Under the pieces are notes generated by a model, which was given only the letters and a program-made list of their open reading frames with translations, made no database searches and was not told the DNA's origin. A DNA stretch of 64,000 bases from Corallococcus macrosporus (lineage in GTDB: Bacteria > Myxococcota > Myxococcia > Myxococcales > Myxococcaceae), in contig NZ_JAFIMU010000007.1 in assembly GCF_017302985.1 (NCBI RefSeq), positions 868,001 through 932,000 on the forward strand. The letters are read 5' to 3'. Positions 24,910 to 33,221 of the stretch are shown here, in pieces. The position numbers were made by a program, and so were the translations under genes. Position 1 is the first letter of the stretch; each line of letters opens with the position of its first letter.

Positions 24910-26816
24910 TGACGAAAGCCGGAGTCCTCATCCTCCAGTTGTTGACGGCCCAGGCTCCCGCGCCGGAGGCCCCTCCGCCGGAGAAGCCCGTGGCGGCTCC
25001 GCGCGCGGACAAGCTCCCGGACGACCCGGACGCGCTCTACAAGCTGGGCACCGCCTTCCTGTCGCAGAACCAGGCGCGCCGCGCCGTGGCGCCGCTGACG
25101 AAGCTGGTGGGCCTCACGCCGGACGGCGTGCCCGCCAAGGTAGCGCTGGCGCGCGCGCTGCGGCTGTCGGGGGACGTGCCCAAGGCCAAGGCGCTGCTGG
25201 ACTCGGCGCTGGCGGCCTTCCCGGAGGAGGCCACGCTGCGCTCGGAGCGCGGCCTGCTGGCGCGCATCCAGGACGACACGGACGAGGCCATCACCCAGTA
25301 CTCGGTGGCCACGGAGCTTTCGCCCAAGGACGCGGAGCTGCGCTTCAACCTGGGCGAGGTGCTCCAGCGCGCGAACCGCACGGACGACGCCATCGAGGCG
25401 TACCGCGAGGCGCTGAAGCTGGACGGCGCGCTCCAGGTGGCACGGGTGAACCTGGGCAAGGCGCTGGCGGAGAAGGGCCAGAACGCCGAGGCCAAGGAGA
25501 CGCTGCGCGAGGCCATCCGCCAGAAGGACACCGACGCGGAGGCGCACTACAACCTGGGCGTCGTGCTGATGCGGGAGAACGACGTCACGGGCGCGTTCGC
25601 GGAGTACCAGGCGGCGCTCAAGGCGGACCCGAAGCACGCGCGCGCGCAGAACAACCTGGGCGTGGTGCTGGACGGTCAGGGCAACGCGCGCAAGGCGGCG
25701 GAGGCGTTCCAGAAGGCCATCGCGTTGGATCCGAAGTACGCGGAGGCGCACTTCAACCTGGGGCTCGCGTGCTTCCAACTGGGAGAGAACGCCCGGGCGA
25801 CGAAGGCCTTCGAGAAGGCGCTGCTCCTGGAGCCGCGCCGCGCGAGCGGTCCGTACACGCAGCTGGGCCAGCTGTACCTGGCGCAGGGCAAGAAGACGCA
25901 GGCGGTGTCCGCGTTCCAGAAGGCCATCGAGAAGAGCGCCGACGACGGCAAGAAGACGACGGAGGCGTACCAGGGCCTGGCACGCGCGTTCTTGGAGCTG
26001 GGCAAGGTGGACGACGCGGTGGCCACGCTGAAGACGGCGGTGGAGACCTTCCCGGACGAGCCCGGCGTGCGCGCGGGCTACGGCGACGCGCTCAAGGCCA
26101 AGGGCGACCTGGCCGGCGCCATCGCGCAGTACCTGGCCTGCGTGAAGCTGCAGCCCACGGTGGACAACCGGCTGATGCTGGCGGAGGCGTACGCGAAGAA
26201 GCACGTGGGCGCCCAGGCGCGGCCCCTCTACGAGGCCGTGCTCCAGGAGGACCCGAAGCACCGCGCGGCGAAGCTGGGCCTGGCGGACCTGCTGCTTTCG
26301 ATGGGTGACTACGCGGCGGCGGAGAAGCTGCTGGCGCCCGCGGAAGGCGAGGAGGCGGACACGGCGGCGCTGGCGCGGCTGGGCATCCTGCACTCGCGGC
26401 GCGGCCGGCCGGAGCTGGCGGTGCCGGAGCTGGAGGCGGTGGTGGCGAAGGACCCCGCGCAGTTGGAGGCCCGCGCGGAGCTGGGCTTCCTGTACCTGCG
26501 CGGCGGTGACGAGACCAAGGCGCTGCAGGTGCTGAGCGACGTGCTGGCGGTGGAGCCTCGCAACTCGCTGGGCCTCCTGTACCTGGGGCACACGCTGTAC
26601 CGGCAGGGCAAGCTGCCGGAGGCGGAGAAGGCCTTCCGCGGCTCGGCGCAGGTGGACGCGAGCGCGGGCGAGCCGCACTTCGCGCTCGCGCAGTTGCTGG
26701 AAGCCACCAACCGCAAGCCCGAGGCGAAGAAGGAGTACGAGGCGGCGGTGAAGTTGCAGCCGGACCACGCCGACGCGAAGTCCGCGCTCCAGAAGCTGGC
26801 CGTCGACGTGCCGTGA
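24909..26816 (+). CDS. Tetratricopeptide repeat protein, last gene of operon
   Basis: The product is 635 residues. The N-terminus is moderately hydrophobic (AGVLILQLLTAQAPAP), consistent with a short signal peptide, though no lipobox is visible. The remainder is about 15 canonical TPRs (AEAHYNLGVVLMRENDVTGA, HARAQNNLGVVLDGQGNA, YAEAHFNLGLACFQLGEN). GltE (AglT) of the gliding machine is also a TPR protein but is smaller and lipidated, so equivalence is uncertain. It is coupled to the gene before it, and a hairpin follows the stop. Confidence 0.82.
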   Translation: MTKAGVLILQLLTAQAPAPEAPPPEKPVAAPRADKLPDDPDALYKLGTAFLSQNQARRAVAPLTKLVGLTPDGVPAKVALARALRLSGDVPKAKALLDSALAAFPEEATLRSERGLLARIQDDTDEAITQYSVATELSPKDAELRFNLGEVLQRANRTDDAIEAYREALKLDGALQVARVNLGKALAEKGQNAEAKETLREAIRQKDTDAEAHYNLGVVLMRENDVTGAFAEYQAALKADPKHARAQNNLGVVLDGQGNARKAAEAFQKAIALDPKYAEAHFNLGLACFQLGENARATKAFEKALLLEPRRASGPYTQLGQLYLAQGKKTQAVSAFQKAIEKSADDGKKTTEAYQGLARAFLELGKVDDAVATLKTAVETFPDEPGVRAGYGDALKAKGDLAGAIAQYLACVKLQPTVDNRLMLAEAYAKKHVGAQARPLYEAVLQEDPKHRAAKLGLADLLLSMGDYAAAEKLLAPAEGEEADTAALARLGILHSRRGRPELAVPELEAVVAKDPAQLEARAELGFLYLRGGDETKALQVLSDVLAVEPRNSLGLLYLGHTLYRQGKLPEAEKAFRGSAQVDASAGEPHFALAQLLEATNRKPEAKKEYEAAVKLQPDHADAKSALQKLAVDVP

Positions 26817-26824
26817 CGTGCGCG

Positions 26825-26842
26825 GCGGGGAAGCCTCCCCGC
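26825..26842 (+). terminator. Hairpin after the Glt/Nfs-like operon
   Basis: GCGGGGA, four-base loop AGCC, then TCCCCGC form a seven-pair GC stem 8 bases after the stop at 26816. A second short CCCC/GGGG hairpin follows. There is no strong T tract. Confidence 0.45.
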
Positions 26843-26904
26843 TCCCCCAGGGGTTGAGTCCGTGCTGGAGTGGCACGCTCACGCAGTCCCTGGGGAGGTA
26901 CGTC

Positions 26905-27618
26905 ATGAAGATGCGGATGGGGTTCACCGCGGTGTTGTTGCTGGGGCCACTTTCGGCCGGCGCGGTGAGCCAGAAGCTGCGCTACCGGTTCGAGTCCGTG
27001 TCCGACCCGGTGACCACCGTGGTGGACGACAGCGGCAAGGGCCACACGGGCACGGTGCAGGCGAGTAACGGCGGCACCGTGACGGTGGAGACGCCGGGCT
27101 ACGAGGGCCAGGGCGTGCGCTTCCCGGCCGTCTGTGTCGGGACGACGTGCGCGAAGGCGTTCATCAGCGCGGCGGACTCCGTGTCACTCAACCCGGGCAC
27201 GGCGCTGTTCTCCTTCGGGGCGCGCGTGCGCGTGACGCTCGCGGAGCTGAGCGCGGACCACGGCTCCAACCTGGTGCAGAAGGGGCTCTCCTCCACGGCC
27301 CAGTGGAAGCTGCAGCTGGATGACGCGGTGGGGGGCAAGCCCAGCTGCGTGGTGCGCACCACTGGTGGCGCGGACGCCGTCATCGTGAAGTCGTCGGTGG
27401 GCATCGCGGATGGCGTCTGGCACAAGGTGACGTGTCAGCGCACCAGCACCACGTTGACCATCCTCATCGACAACGTGGCCCGGGGCAGCGCGCTGCTCGC
27501 CAGCACCTACGACATCAACCCCACGGGCCAGTCCGTCGGCATCGGGGCCAAGAGCGCGGGGAACAACAACGACCAGTTCCACGGCGCCATCGACGACGTG
27601 TACTTCAACCTGGACTGA
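26905..27618 (+). CDS. Secreted LamG-like (concanavalin-fold) protein
   Basis: The product is 237 residues. The signal peptide ends near LSAGAVS. A single LamG/concanavalin-type beta-jellyroll domain follows: YRFESVSDPVTT, DDSGKGHTGTV, GVRFPAVCVG, SFGARVRVTL, WHKVTCQRTSTTLTILID and the closing FHGAIDDVYFNLD. Such domains bind glycans or act as structural modules. ATG 26905 has GGGGAGG upstream. The gene converges on the next gene with a seven-base gap. Confidence 0.82.
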   Translation: MKMRMGFTAVLLLGPLSAGAVSQKLRYRFESVSDPVTTVVDDSGKGHTGTVQASNGGTVTVETPGYEGQGVRFPAVCVGTTCAKAFISAADSVSLNPGTALFSFGARVRVTLAELSADHGSNLVQKGLSSTAQWKLQLDDAVGGKPSCVVRTTGGADAVIVKSSVGIADGVWHKVTCQRTSTTLTILIDNVARGSALLASTYDINPTGQSVGIGAKSAGNNNDQFHGAIDDVYFNLD

Positions 27619-27625
27619 GTCCGGG

Positions 27626-28468
27626 CTACTCGCGCGAGCGCATGAGCTCCCCCGGCAGCGGAGGCCCCGTGGGCGCGGGCCGGGGGGACTCCGCGAGCGT
27701 CCGGCCGAAGCGGTAGCGCGCCTCCGCCTGGACGCCGAAGGACTCGCCTCCGGCGCTCGCGAGCAGCACGAGGTCGTCATCGGGGCTCGCGCCCGCGGGC
27801 AGGCCCAGGGTCCAGGGCACTTCGCGCGTGTCCCCGTCCAGGACGATGGGCGCGGTGGGGCCTTCGCGGAGGACCGTTCGCGGAGGTACGCGCAGGGAGA
27901 CCTGCACGGGCGCGGTGAAGCCCGGGCTCCGGTCGAACCGCGCGACGAGCCGCACCGTGTCCGCGCTGACGTCCACCACTCGCCAGGAGACGTGCAGCGG
28001 CGCGGGGATGCGCGCCGTGGCGGGGAGCACCGTGGGCCGTGGCGCCGTGTCGTCCATGGGCGTGGCGCCATCCTCCGGGCCTTGCATGGGCGTGATGGAA
28101 TCGGAGGTTGTCACCGCGTCCGTGGCGTGAGTCTTCACGGAGGCGGGCCGGGATCCGTGGCGCTCCTGCGATGGCGGTAGGACCCATGAATCCATCCCGT
28201 GCGATGGGAGCGCCACCGACCGCGCGGACGCGAGGAGCGTCGGCGACGAGGCGTGGACGGGCTTCTCCTTCGCCTGGGGCGGTGGCTCTGAATCGCGCGG
28301 CGGCTTCCTGCGCCGCACGCGGTCCACGCCGGACGCCATGCTCGCCGATAGTGCTCCGACCAGCGCCAGGGCCAGCACGGCCCCCGCGACGCGCTTGCGC
28401 ATCAAGGGTCGCAGAAGCGTCAGTGACACGGCTCGCCGGCTTCGCGGCATCGAACGAGGAAGCTTCAT
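27626..28468 (-). CDS. Hypothetical exported protein
   Basis: The product is 280 residues. An Arg-rich N-terminus and one hydrophobic segment (AGAVLALALVGALSASMASG) are followed by a basic, Pro-rich disordered linker to about residue 135. A beta domain comes after that (PLHVSWRVVDVSADTVRLVA, VQVSLRVPPRTVLREG) and ends GELMRSRE. No family is recognised; the domain looks like a cohesin- or cadherin-type beta sandwich. The start is uncertain: GTG 28474, ATG 28468 and ATG 28402 are possible and none has a clear ribosome site. Convergent with the LamG gene. Confidence 0.6.
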   Translation of the reverse strand: MKLPRSMPRSRRAVSLTLLRPLMRKRVAGAVLALALVGALSASMASGVDRVRRRKPPRDSEPPPQAKEKPVHASSPTLLASARSVALPSHGMDSWVLPPSQERHGSRPASVKTHATDAVTTSDSITPMQGPEDGATPMDDTAPRPTVLPATARIPAPLHVSWRVVDVSADTVRLVARFDRSPGFTAPVQVSLRVPPRTVLREGPTAPIVLDGDTREVPWTLGLPAGASPDDDLVLLASAGGESFGVQAEARYRFGRTLAESPRPAPTGPPLPGELMRSRE

Positions 28469-28556
28469 GGGCACAGGGGCACAGATGCGGAGCTACCGCC
28501 GCGAGGAGACGTCATGGGCAGACGACACGGGCTCGGCGCTTCCGCTTCGCGGGACG

Positions 28557-30245
28557 TTATGGGCACAAGGGCTCGTGGCTGGGGTACGGGAACGCGGTGG
28601 TGGGCTCCGTGGCCGCGTCCACCAGGGTGCTCGGGAAGCCCTGGCACATCAGCGCGTCCAGGAAGTCCGCGAGGCTCGGTGAGGGCTTGCCCGTGTCCAC
28701 GACGTCCATGAGCGCGCCCTTCTCGTCGCGCTTCCAGGTGTGCCGCGTGTAGCCGCGGGCCCAGGGCGCGCGGTTCATCGCGGGCGCGGCGAGCGCGTCG
28801 TACAGGGGCTGGCTCGACGGTGTGCCGGTGGCCGTGCGGTAGAGGATGGCGGCCACCTCGTTCTCGTCCACGGTCTGGAGCAGTCCTGCTTCCGCGCGAG
28901 GCCGCGTCCAGGGGCTGACCGAGGAGGCTCGCGCGGACAGGTCCACCCAGAACATCGTCCCGGCCTGCCGGTCGAAGTAGCGCGGGCTGCGGCGCGCGTC
29001 CGTGCTGAACCACGTGGCCCAGCCTTCACTCCACGCCTGCCCCGGGAAGGTGGGCACGCCCACGAAGTGCGGACCGCCCTCCTCCGGACTGGTGCCCCGG
29101 CTGGCCATCACCCAGTGCCCCAGCTCGTGCATCACCATCGCGTCCGACCACCACGCCGCATCCGAGTCCCCCGGCAGCCACACCTGTGACTCCCAGCTCC
29201 GCCCCACCGCCGTCACCGGCCACGGCGCGAAGCACGCACCGCAGGACCAGGTCGTGCCGAAGCCCAGCCACGCCACCACGGGCAGACCGTCGCGTCCGCC
29301 GTAACGCTCGCGCATCCGGCGCCAGGCCGTGCCCAGCACGTCGAACACCGCCGCCGCGCCAGAACCTTCGGACTCAGTGAGGGTGAAGATGGATTGGCTC
29401 GACAGCTCGCGCGTCGTGCGCGACCAACTCCAGATGCGAGCCGCTTCACCCGGCACCGTCGCCACGGATTGCTCGCCAGGGAGTCCCGGGTCCGCCACCG
29501 CGTAGGCCACCGCGCCGTCCCGTCCCCGTCCCGCCGCGTACACGACGATGCGGTCGTCCTCACCGAACGAGGACGCCACCTTCAGCGTGAAGCGGCCGGC
29601 GTCGTCCGTCACCTGCGAGTCCAGCACCTTCGAGCCCTGGAACGACACGATGAGGAAGCCGCGCGCGGGCACGGGCTCCCATTCCAGGGCCCATGCGCGG
29701 AACTCCGCGTCAGGGAAGCGGCGTGCGTAGCGCACCGTGCCGCTCAGCGTGGGGCCGGGCGCGCCACAGAAGCCCCGGCCCGGTGTAGCGGTACAGGCCA
29801 CGTCACAGGCCCGAGCGCTCCAACGGCCATTCGTGCACACCTGCAGTGTCCGCGACTCCGTGCATCGCGAGACGCCGTCGACACAGGCACTGCCCGAGAC
29901 GCAGGCGACCTCGGGTGATTCGACACAGGTCGTGTCCTCCGCGCAGTCCTCCCGGTGCACGGCGCCCCCTACACACCGCTCCAGCACCCGGGGCCCCAGG
30001 CACCGTGACGGCGCGGGGAGCTGATCACACGCCAACGCGGGCTGGGGACGCTCCTCGGGAAGGGACGTGACACAGGCCGCGCACGCCGCGCCCTCGCAGT
30101 CGGCGGCACAGGGCGTCAGCTCCGCCCCCGGGTCGCAGCCCGTGAGCCCCAGCAGGGCCATGAGCCCCCAGCACCACACCCAGACACCGCGTCCCACCAG
30201 GAGGAAACCTCGTTCGAAACAACGCGAGCGAAAGACAGCACGCAC
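28557..30245 (-). CDS. Cys-rich lipoprotein metallopeptidase with HExxH motif
   Basis: The product is 562 residues. The N-terminus is long; the lipobox lies at MALLGLTGC (Cys37). A Cys-dense region follows (at least 16 Cys in about 110 residues), then a carboxypeptidase-regulatory-like beta domain (LSGTVRYARRFPD... SQVTDDAGRFTLKV). The C-terminal half holds MVMHELGHWVMASRG (His373, Glu374, His377) and, about 30 residues later, EGWATWFS, whose Glu could be the third zinc ligand as in gluzincins. It is likely a surface or outer-membrane zinc protease. GTG 30245 is the start used here, but GTG 30197 is possible. A 222-base gap with a perfect palindrome lies upstream. Confidence 0.78.
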   Translation of the reverse strand: MRAVFRSRCFERGFLLVGRGVWVWCWGLMALLGLTGCDPGAELTPCAADCEGAACAACVTSLPEERPQPALACDQLPAPSRCLGPRVLERCVGGAVHREDCAEDTTCVESPEVACVSGSACVDGVSRCTESRTLQVCTNGRWSARACDVACTATPGRGFCGAPGPTLSGTVRYARRFPDAEFRAWALEWEPVPARGFLIVSFQGSKVLDSQVTDDAGRFTLKVASSFGEDDRIVVYAAGRGRDGAVAYAVADPGLPGEQSVATVPGEAARIWSWSRTTRELSSQSIFTLTESEGSGAAAVFDVLGTAWRRMRERYGGRDGLPVVAWLGFGTTWSCGACFAPWPVTAVGRSWESQVWLPGDSDAAWWSDAMVMHELGHWVMASRGTSPEEGGPHFVGVPTFPGQAWSEGWATWFSTDARRSPRYFDRQAGTMFWVDLSARASSVSPWTRPRAEAGLLQTVDENEVAAILYRTATGTPSSQPLYDALAAPAMNRAPWARGYTRHTWKRDEKGALMDVVDTGKPSPSLADFLDALMCQGFPSTLVDAATEPTTAFPYPSHEPLCP

Positions 30246-30401
30246 GCCTCGAACCCAGGCAGAGCCGAGCAGACCAAGGCCCCCCTGCCCGCCCGCCCTC
30301 CATCAGGCATCACGGCCCCGAACCGCTGCCCCCTGAATCCGTTCCTACGGATGAGAAGGTGAGAACCCGGCGGGGACCGCCCATCCGCGGCGGACCGGAC
30401 G

Positions 30402-30426
30402 AACTGGTCCGACAGTCGGACCAGTT
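30402..30426. promoter_or_regulatory. Perfect 25-base palindrome
   Basis: AACTGGTCCGAC, one base, then its exact reverse complement GTCGGACCAGTT (12+1+12). It lies 157 bases upstream of the lipoprotein-metallopeptidase start (30245) and 42 bases after the hemerythrin stop (30468); both genes are on the minus strand. It could be an operator (TetR/MarR-type dyad) or a hairpin terminator; there is no T tract. Confidence 0.6.
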
Positions 30427-30467
30427 GGAGACCGCTCGGGCCGGAGGGCCGTTCGGAATCCAGGGAT

Positions 30468-30956
30468 TCAGCGAGAAGGAGCTTCCGTGCGCGCGAGGAA
30501 CGCGGCCAGGAGAGACCTCCGCTCCTCTTCCCCCAGCACTCCATCCAGCGCGGGGAACAGGTACGTCTCCTCGCGCAACGAGTGGTGGTGCTCCAGGTGC
30601 TTGAACGTGCTCTCCATGTCGAACACGCGCAGCACCGCGCGGCGGTAGTCCGGGGCGCTCGCGTCCAGTGCGTCCACGGCGTCCTGGCACTTCACCAGCA
30701 ACTCCCGCATGCGCTGGTGCTCGCCGGTGAAGAGCTCCGGCGCGGCGCCGCGGATCCGTCCGGCGCGGGGCAGCTCCGGGAGCAGCAGCGCTTCCTCCGC
30801 CTCCAGGTGCCGCGTCAGCTCCTCGCGATACCTCGCCAGCCGTTCGCGCGCCGCGGGCAGGTCCATGCCCATCAGCGCCTCCTGGTGCTGGAGGAACAGC
30901 TCTTCCAGGTCGCGGTGGAGCGCACCCAGGCTGACGAAGTCGGTGGGGCCGGACAT
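30468..30956 (-). CDS. Hemerythrin HHE domain protein
   Basis: The product is 162 residues, a single four-helix hemerythrin-like domain. The expected metal-binding His and Glu pattern is present: LHRDLEELFLQHQEAL, LTRHLEAEEALLLPEL, LFTGEHQRMRELL and FKHLEHHHSLREETYLFPAL. Such proteins hold a di-iron site and sense or buffer oxygen, NO or iron. It is cytoplasmic, with no signal. It starts 10 bases after the upstream HELFH protein gene stops, so the two are probably one transcript. Confidence 0.88.
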   Translation of the reverse strand: MSGPTDFVSLGALHRDLEELFLQHQEALMGMDLPAARERLARYREELTRHLEAEEALLLPELPRAGRIRGAAPELFTGEHQRMRELLVKCQDAVDALDASAPDYRRAVLRVFDMESTFKHLEHHHSLREETYLFPALDGVLGEEERRSLLAAFLARTEAPSR

Positions 30957-30966
30957 CGACAGGCCT

Positions 30967-31611
30967 TCAGTGCACCTTGTCGTCGCGCACGTGGGCCTCG
31001 CGGGCCACCCGGGGACGCGGCGTCACCATGCGGGCCACGCCGGAGTAGAGCTGATCCTCCGTGTAGACCTTGCGCACGCGGCGGTGCGACGCGCGCGGGT
31101 GGTACGCCGGGCCCGGACGCTCCAGCCACTGGAGCACCCGCACCTCGCCGGAATACGCCAGGTCCGCGAGCAGCGCCTCCGGGCACAGCTTCAGGTAGCG
31201 GCGCACCAGCGGCCGCAGGCGGCGCCCGAACTCCGCGCCCAGCTTCGCGTGGCGGCGGCCCGCGTGCAGCGTGCCGTCGAAGCGCAGCGAGATGTGGAAG
31301 AGCTCATGCAGCAGCGTCTCCAGCCGCGACTTCGCGGTGGAGCCCCGGAAGAAGAGCGGGCGCAGCGTGATGCAGTACAGGATGCGGCGGCCCCGGATGC
31401 GCACCACCGGCTTGCGCCGCCCCGCCTTGTCGATGCTCTTGCCCCCCTTGAAGCACAGGGGCTTCACCGTGCCGCGCGATGCCCGGCGGGCCTCACCGGC
31501 GACGACGAGGATGCGCCCCACCTTCACGTGGCTGAACTCGGGCATGCGCGCGGCGATGTCCCGGATGAGGGAGCGCAGGGTCCGGTTGAAGTTGGGACGT
31601 CGGGGAGCCAC
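30967..31611 (-). CDS. Putative metallopeptidase with HELFH motif
   Basis: The product is 214 residues, basic, with no signal peptide. The centre holds LETLLHELFHISLRFDG (His102, Glu103, His106), a zincin-type HExxH, with more His (116, 121) and Glu127 in the following 25 residues that could supply the third ligand. It resembles the small putative phage metallopeptidase family. The C-terminus is rich in Arg and has RVRKVYTEDQLYSG. The start is GTG 31611. It is divergent from the LEA-type lipoprotein gene and transcribed into the hemerythrin gene. Confidence 0.7.
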   Translation of the reverse strand: MAPRRPNFNRTLRSLIRDIAARMPEFSHVKVGRILVVAGEARRASRGTVKPLCFKGGKSIDKAGRRKPVVRIRGRRILYCITLRPLFFRGSTAKSRLETLLHELFHISLRFDGTLHAGRRHAKLGAEFGRRLRPLVRRYLKLCPEALLADLAYSGEVRVLQWLERPGPAYHPRASHRRVRKVYTEDQLYSGVARMVTPRPRVAREAHVRDDKVH

Positions 31612-31667
31612 GGTTGGTGGACAGTCTAGCGGAAAACCCCTTGGGACCAGCCCCTGTCCTCCCCAGA

Positions 31668-32510
31668 ATGTCCTCCGTGAATCGCTCGACCTGCCTGATG
31701 GCCCTGGTGTCCGCGCTGTTCGCTCTTTCCTCCGGGTGCGCCTCCGCCCCGGTCCGCTCCGGCGCCCCCCCTGCCCTGACGGCCCAGGAGACCACCGTCG
31801 TCTCCCAGGGGCTCACCGACGCCTCCGTGCGCTACACCGGACAAATCACCGGCACCGCCACCGGCGTGGTGGAGCGCGCCGACTACGAGCTCGTCGCCGA
31901 CGGGCAGGTGGTGAAGAAGGGCTCCGCGAAGCTGGGGGTGCCGTTCGCCCCGGGCACGCCCGCGGACTTCTCCATCGAGGAGAAGTCCGCCTACGTGAAG
32001 GGCCCGGAGGACCTGGCCCGCCTGAGCGCCCAGGGCGGCACGGTGCTCATCGCGCTGCGCGGCACGCTGGTGGTGCGCTCCGGGGAGAGCGAGGACACCC
32101 TGCCCTTCGCCGCCAGCCGCGCCGTGCGCGTGCCCCGGCTGCCGGAGGTCATCGTGGAGAGCCTGGATGCCGCGCGCTACTCGCCGGAGGAGGTGCAGAT
32201 GAACCTGCGGCTGGGCGTGCGCAACCCGAACCCGTTCCCGCTGCGGCTCGACTCGCTGACCTACAAGGTCACGGTGGCGGACCGCCCCCTGGAGGAGGGC
32301 ACGGCGGCCCAGGCGGACACGGTGGACCCGTCCGCCACGGGCGTGTACCCGGTGGAGGTCGCGGTGACGGCGCAGTCCTGGGGCCCGGGCGTCAAGGGGC
32401 TCATCTCCAAGGGCGTGCTGCCCTACAGCATCCAGGGCGAGGTGAAGGGCCCCATGCTGCAGGTCCCCTTCGTCCTGAAGGGTGACGTGAAGCTCAACGT
32501 GTCCCGCTAG
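31668..32510 (+). CDS. LEA type 2 family lipoprotein
   Basis: The product is 280 residues with lipobox SALFALSSGC. Two LEA14-like beta domains follow. The second is clearest: PEVIVESLDAARYSPEEVQM, LRLGVRNPNPFPLRLDSLTY, PYSIQGEVKGP and VPFVLKGDVKLN. Family members are extracytoplasmic, water-stress-type or binding modules. ATG 31668 is chosen to give the signal peptide; a poor ribosome site leaves some doubt. aat starts 14 bases after the stop, so they may share a transcript. Confidence 0.78.
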   Translation: MSSVNRSTCLMALVSALFALSSGCASAPVRSGAPPALTAQETTVVSQGLTDASVRYTGQITGTATGVVERADYELVADGQVVKKGSAKLGVPFAPGTPADFSIEEKSAYVKGPEDLARLSAQGGTVLIALRGTLVVRSGESEDTLPFAASRAVRVPRLPEVIVESLDAARYSPEEVQMNLRLGVRNPNPFPLRLDSLTYKVTVADRPLEEGTAAQADTVDPSATGVYPVEVAVTAQSWGPGVKGLISKGVLPYSIQGEVKGPMLQVPFVLKGDVKLNVSR

Positions 32511-32524
32511 ACTGGCGGGTACGC

Positions 32525-33211
32525 GTGCCCATCTACCTGCTGAGCGACGACGAGCCGGAGCTGTTCCCCCCGCCCTCCAAGGCGGACAAGAGTGGGCTGC
32601 TCGCGGTGGGCGGCGACCTGCGCCCGGAGCGGCTGGTGGCGGCCTACGCGCAGGGCATCTTCCCCTGGTACAGCGAGGGGCAGCCCATCCTGTGGCACTC
32701 GCCCGACCCGCGCTTCGTGCTGGAGCCGGAGAAGATCCACGTGGGCCGCTCGCTGCGCAAGGTGATGAACCGGGGCACGTACACGGTGCGCTACGACACG
32801 GTGTTCGCGAAGGTCATCGACGCGTGCTCGCGCGTGCACCGGCCGGGGCAGGACGGCACGTGGATCACGGATGCGATGAAGCAGGCGTACATCCGGCTGC
32901 ATGAGCTGGGGCTGGCGCACTCGGTGGAGGCGTGGGACGGCGAGGTGCTGGTGGGCGGGCTGTACGGCGTGTCGCTGGGCGCGGCGTACTTCGGGGAGAG
33001 CATGTTCGCGCTGGCGCCGGACGCGTCGAAGGTGGCGTTCGCCACGGCGGTGGAGCGCTTCAAGGGCTGGGGCTTCCAGCTCATCGACTGCCAGGTGGAG
33101 ACGGAGCACCTGGAGCGCTTCGGCGCGGAGTCCTGGCCGCGCAAGCGCTTCCTCGCGGCGCTCGACCAGGCGTTGAAGGAGCCCACGCGGCGGGGGCCGT
33201 GGACGGAGTAG
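32525..33211 (+). CDS. aat: Leucyl/phenylalanyl-tRNA--protein transferase
   Basis: The product is 228 residues, the usual length. It transfers Leu or Phe from tRNA to an N-terminal Arg or Lys and so marks proteins for ClpS/ClpAP (N-degron pathway), in the cytoplasm. The family signature is unmistakable: LLAVGGDLRPERLVAAYAQG, IFPWYSEGQPILWHSPDPR, TWITDAMKQAYIRLHELG, HSVEAWDGEVLVGGLYGVSL, FGESMF and IDCQVETEHL. The start is GTG 32525 with GGCGGG upstream. Confidence 0.97.
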   Translation: MPIYLLSDDEPELFPPPSKADKSGLLAVGGDLRPERLVAAYAQGIFPWYSEGQPILWHSPDPRFVLEPEKIHVGRSLRKVMNRGTYTVRYDTVFAKVIDACSRVHRPGQDGTWITDAMKQAYIRLHELGLAHSVEAWDGEVLVGGLYGVSLGAAYFGESMFALAPDASKVAFATAVERFKGWGFQLIDCQVETEHLERFGAESWPRKRFLAALDQALKEPTRRGPWTE

Positions 33212-33221
33212 GCTCGCGGGG

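Noticed and set aside
26869-26884. A TGGCACG...CGCAG stretch like a sigma-54 promoter before the LamG gene
   Set aside because: The GG and GC elements are nine and not ten bases apart, and the -12 box lacks TT.
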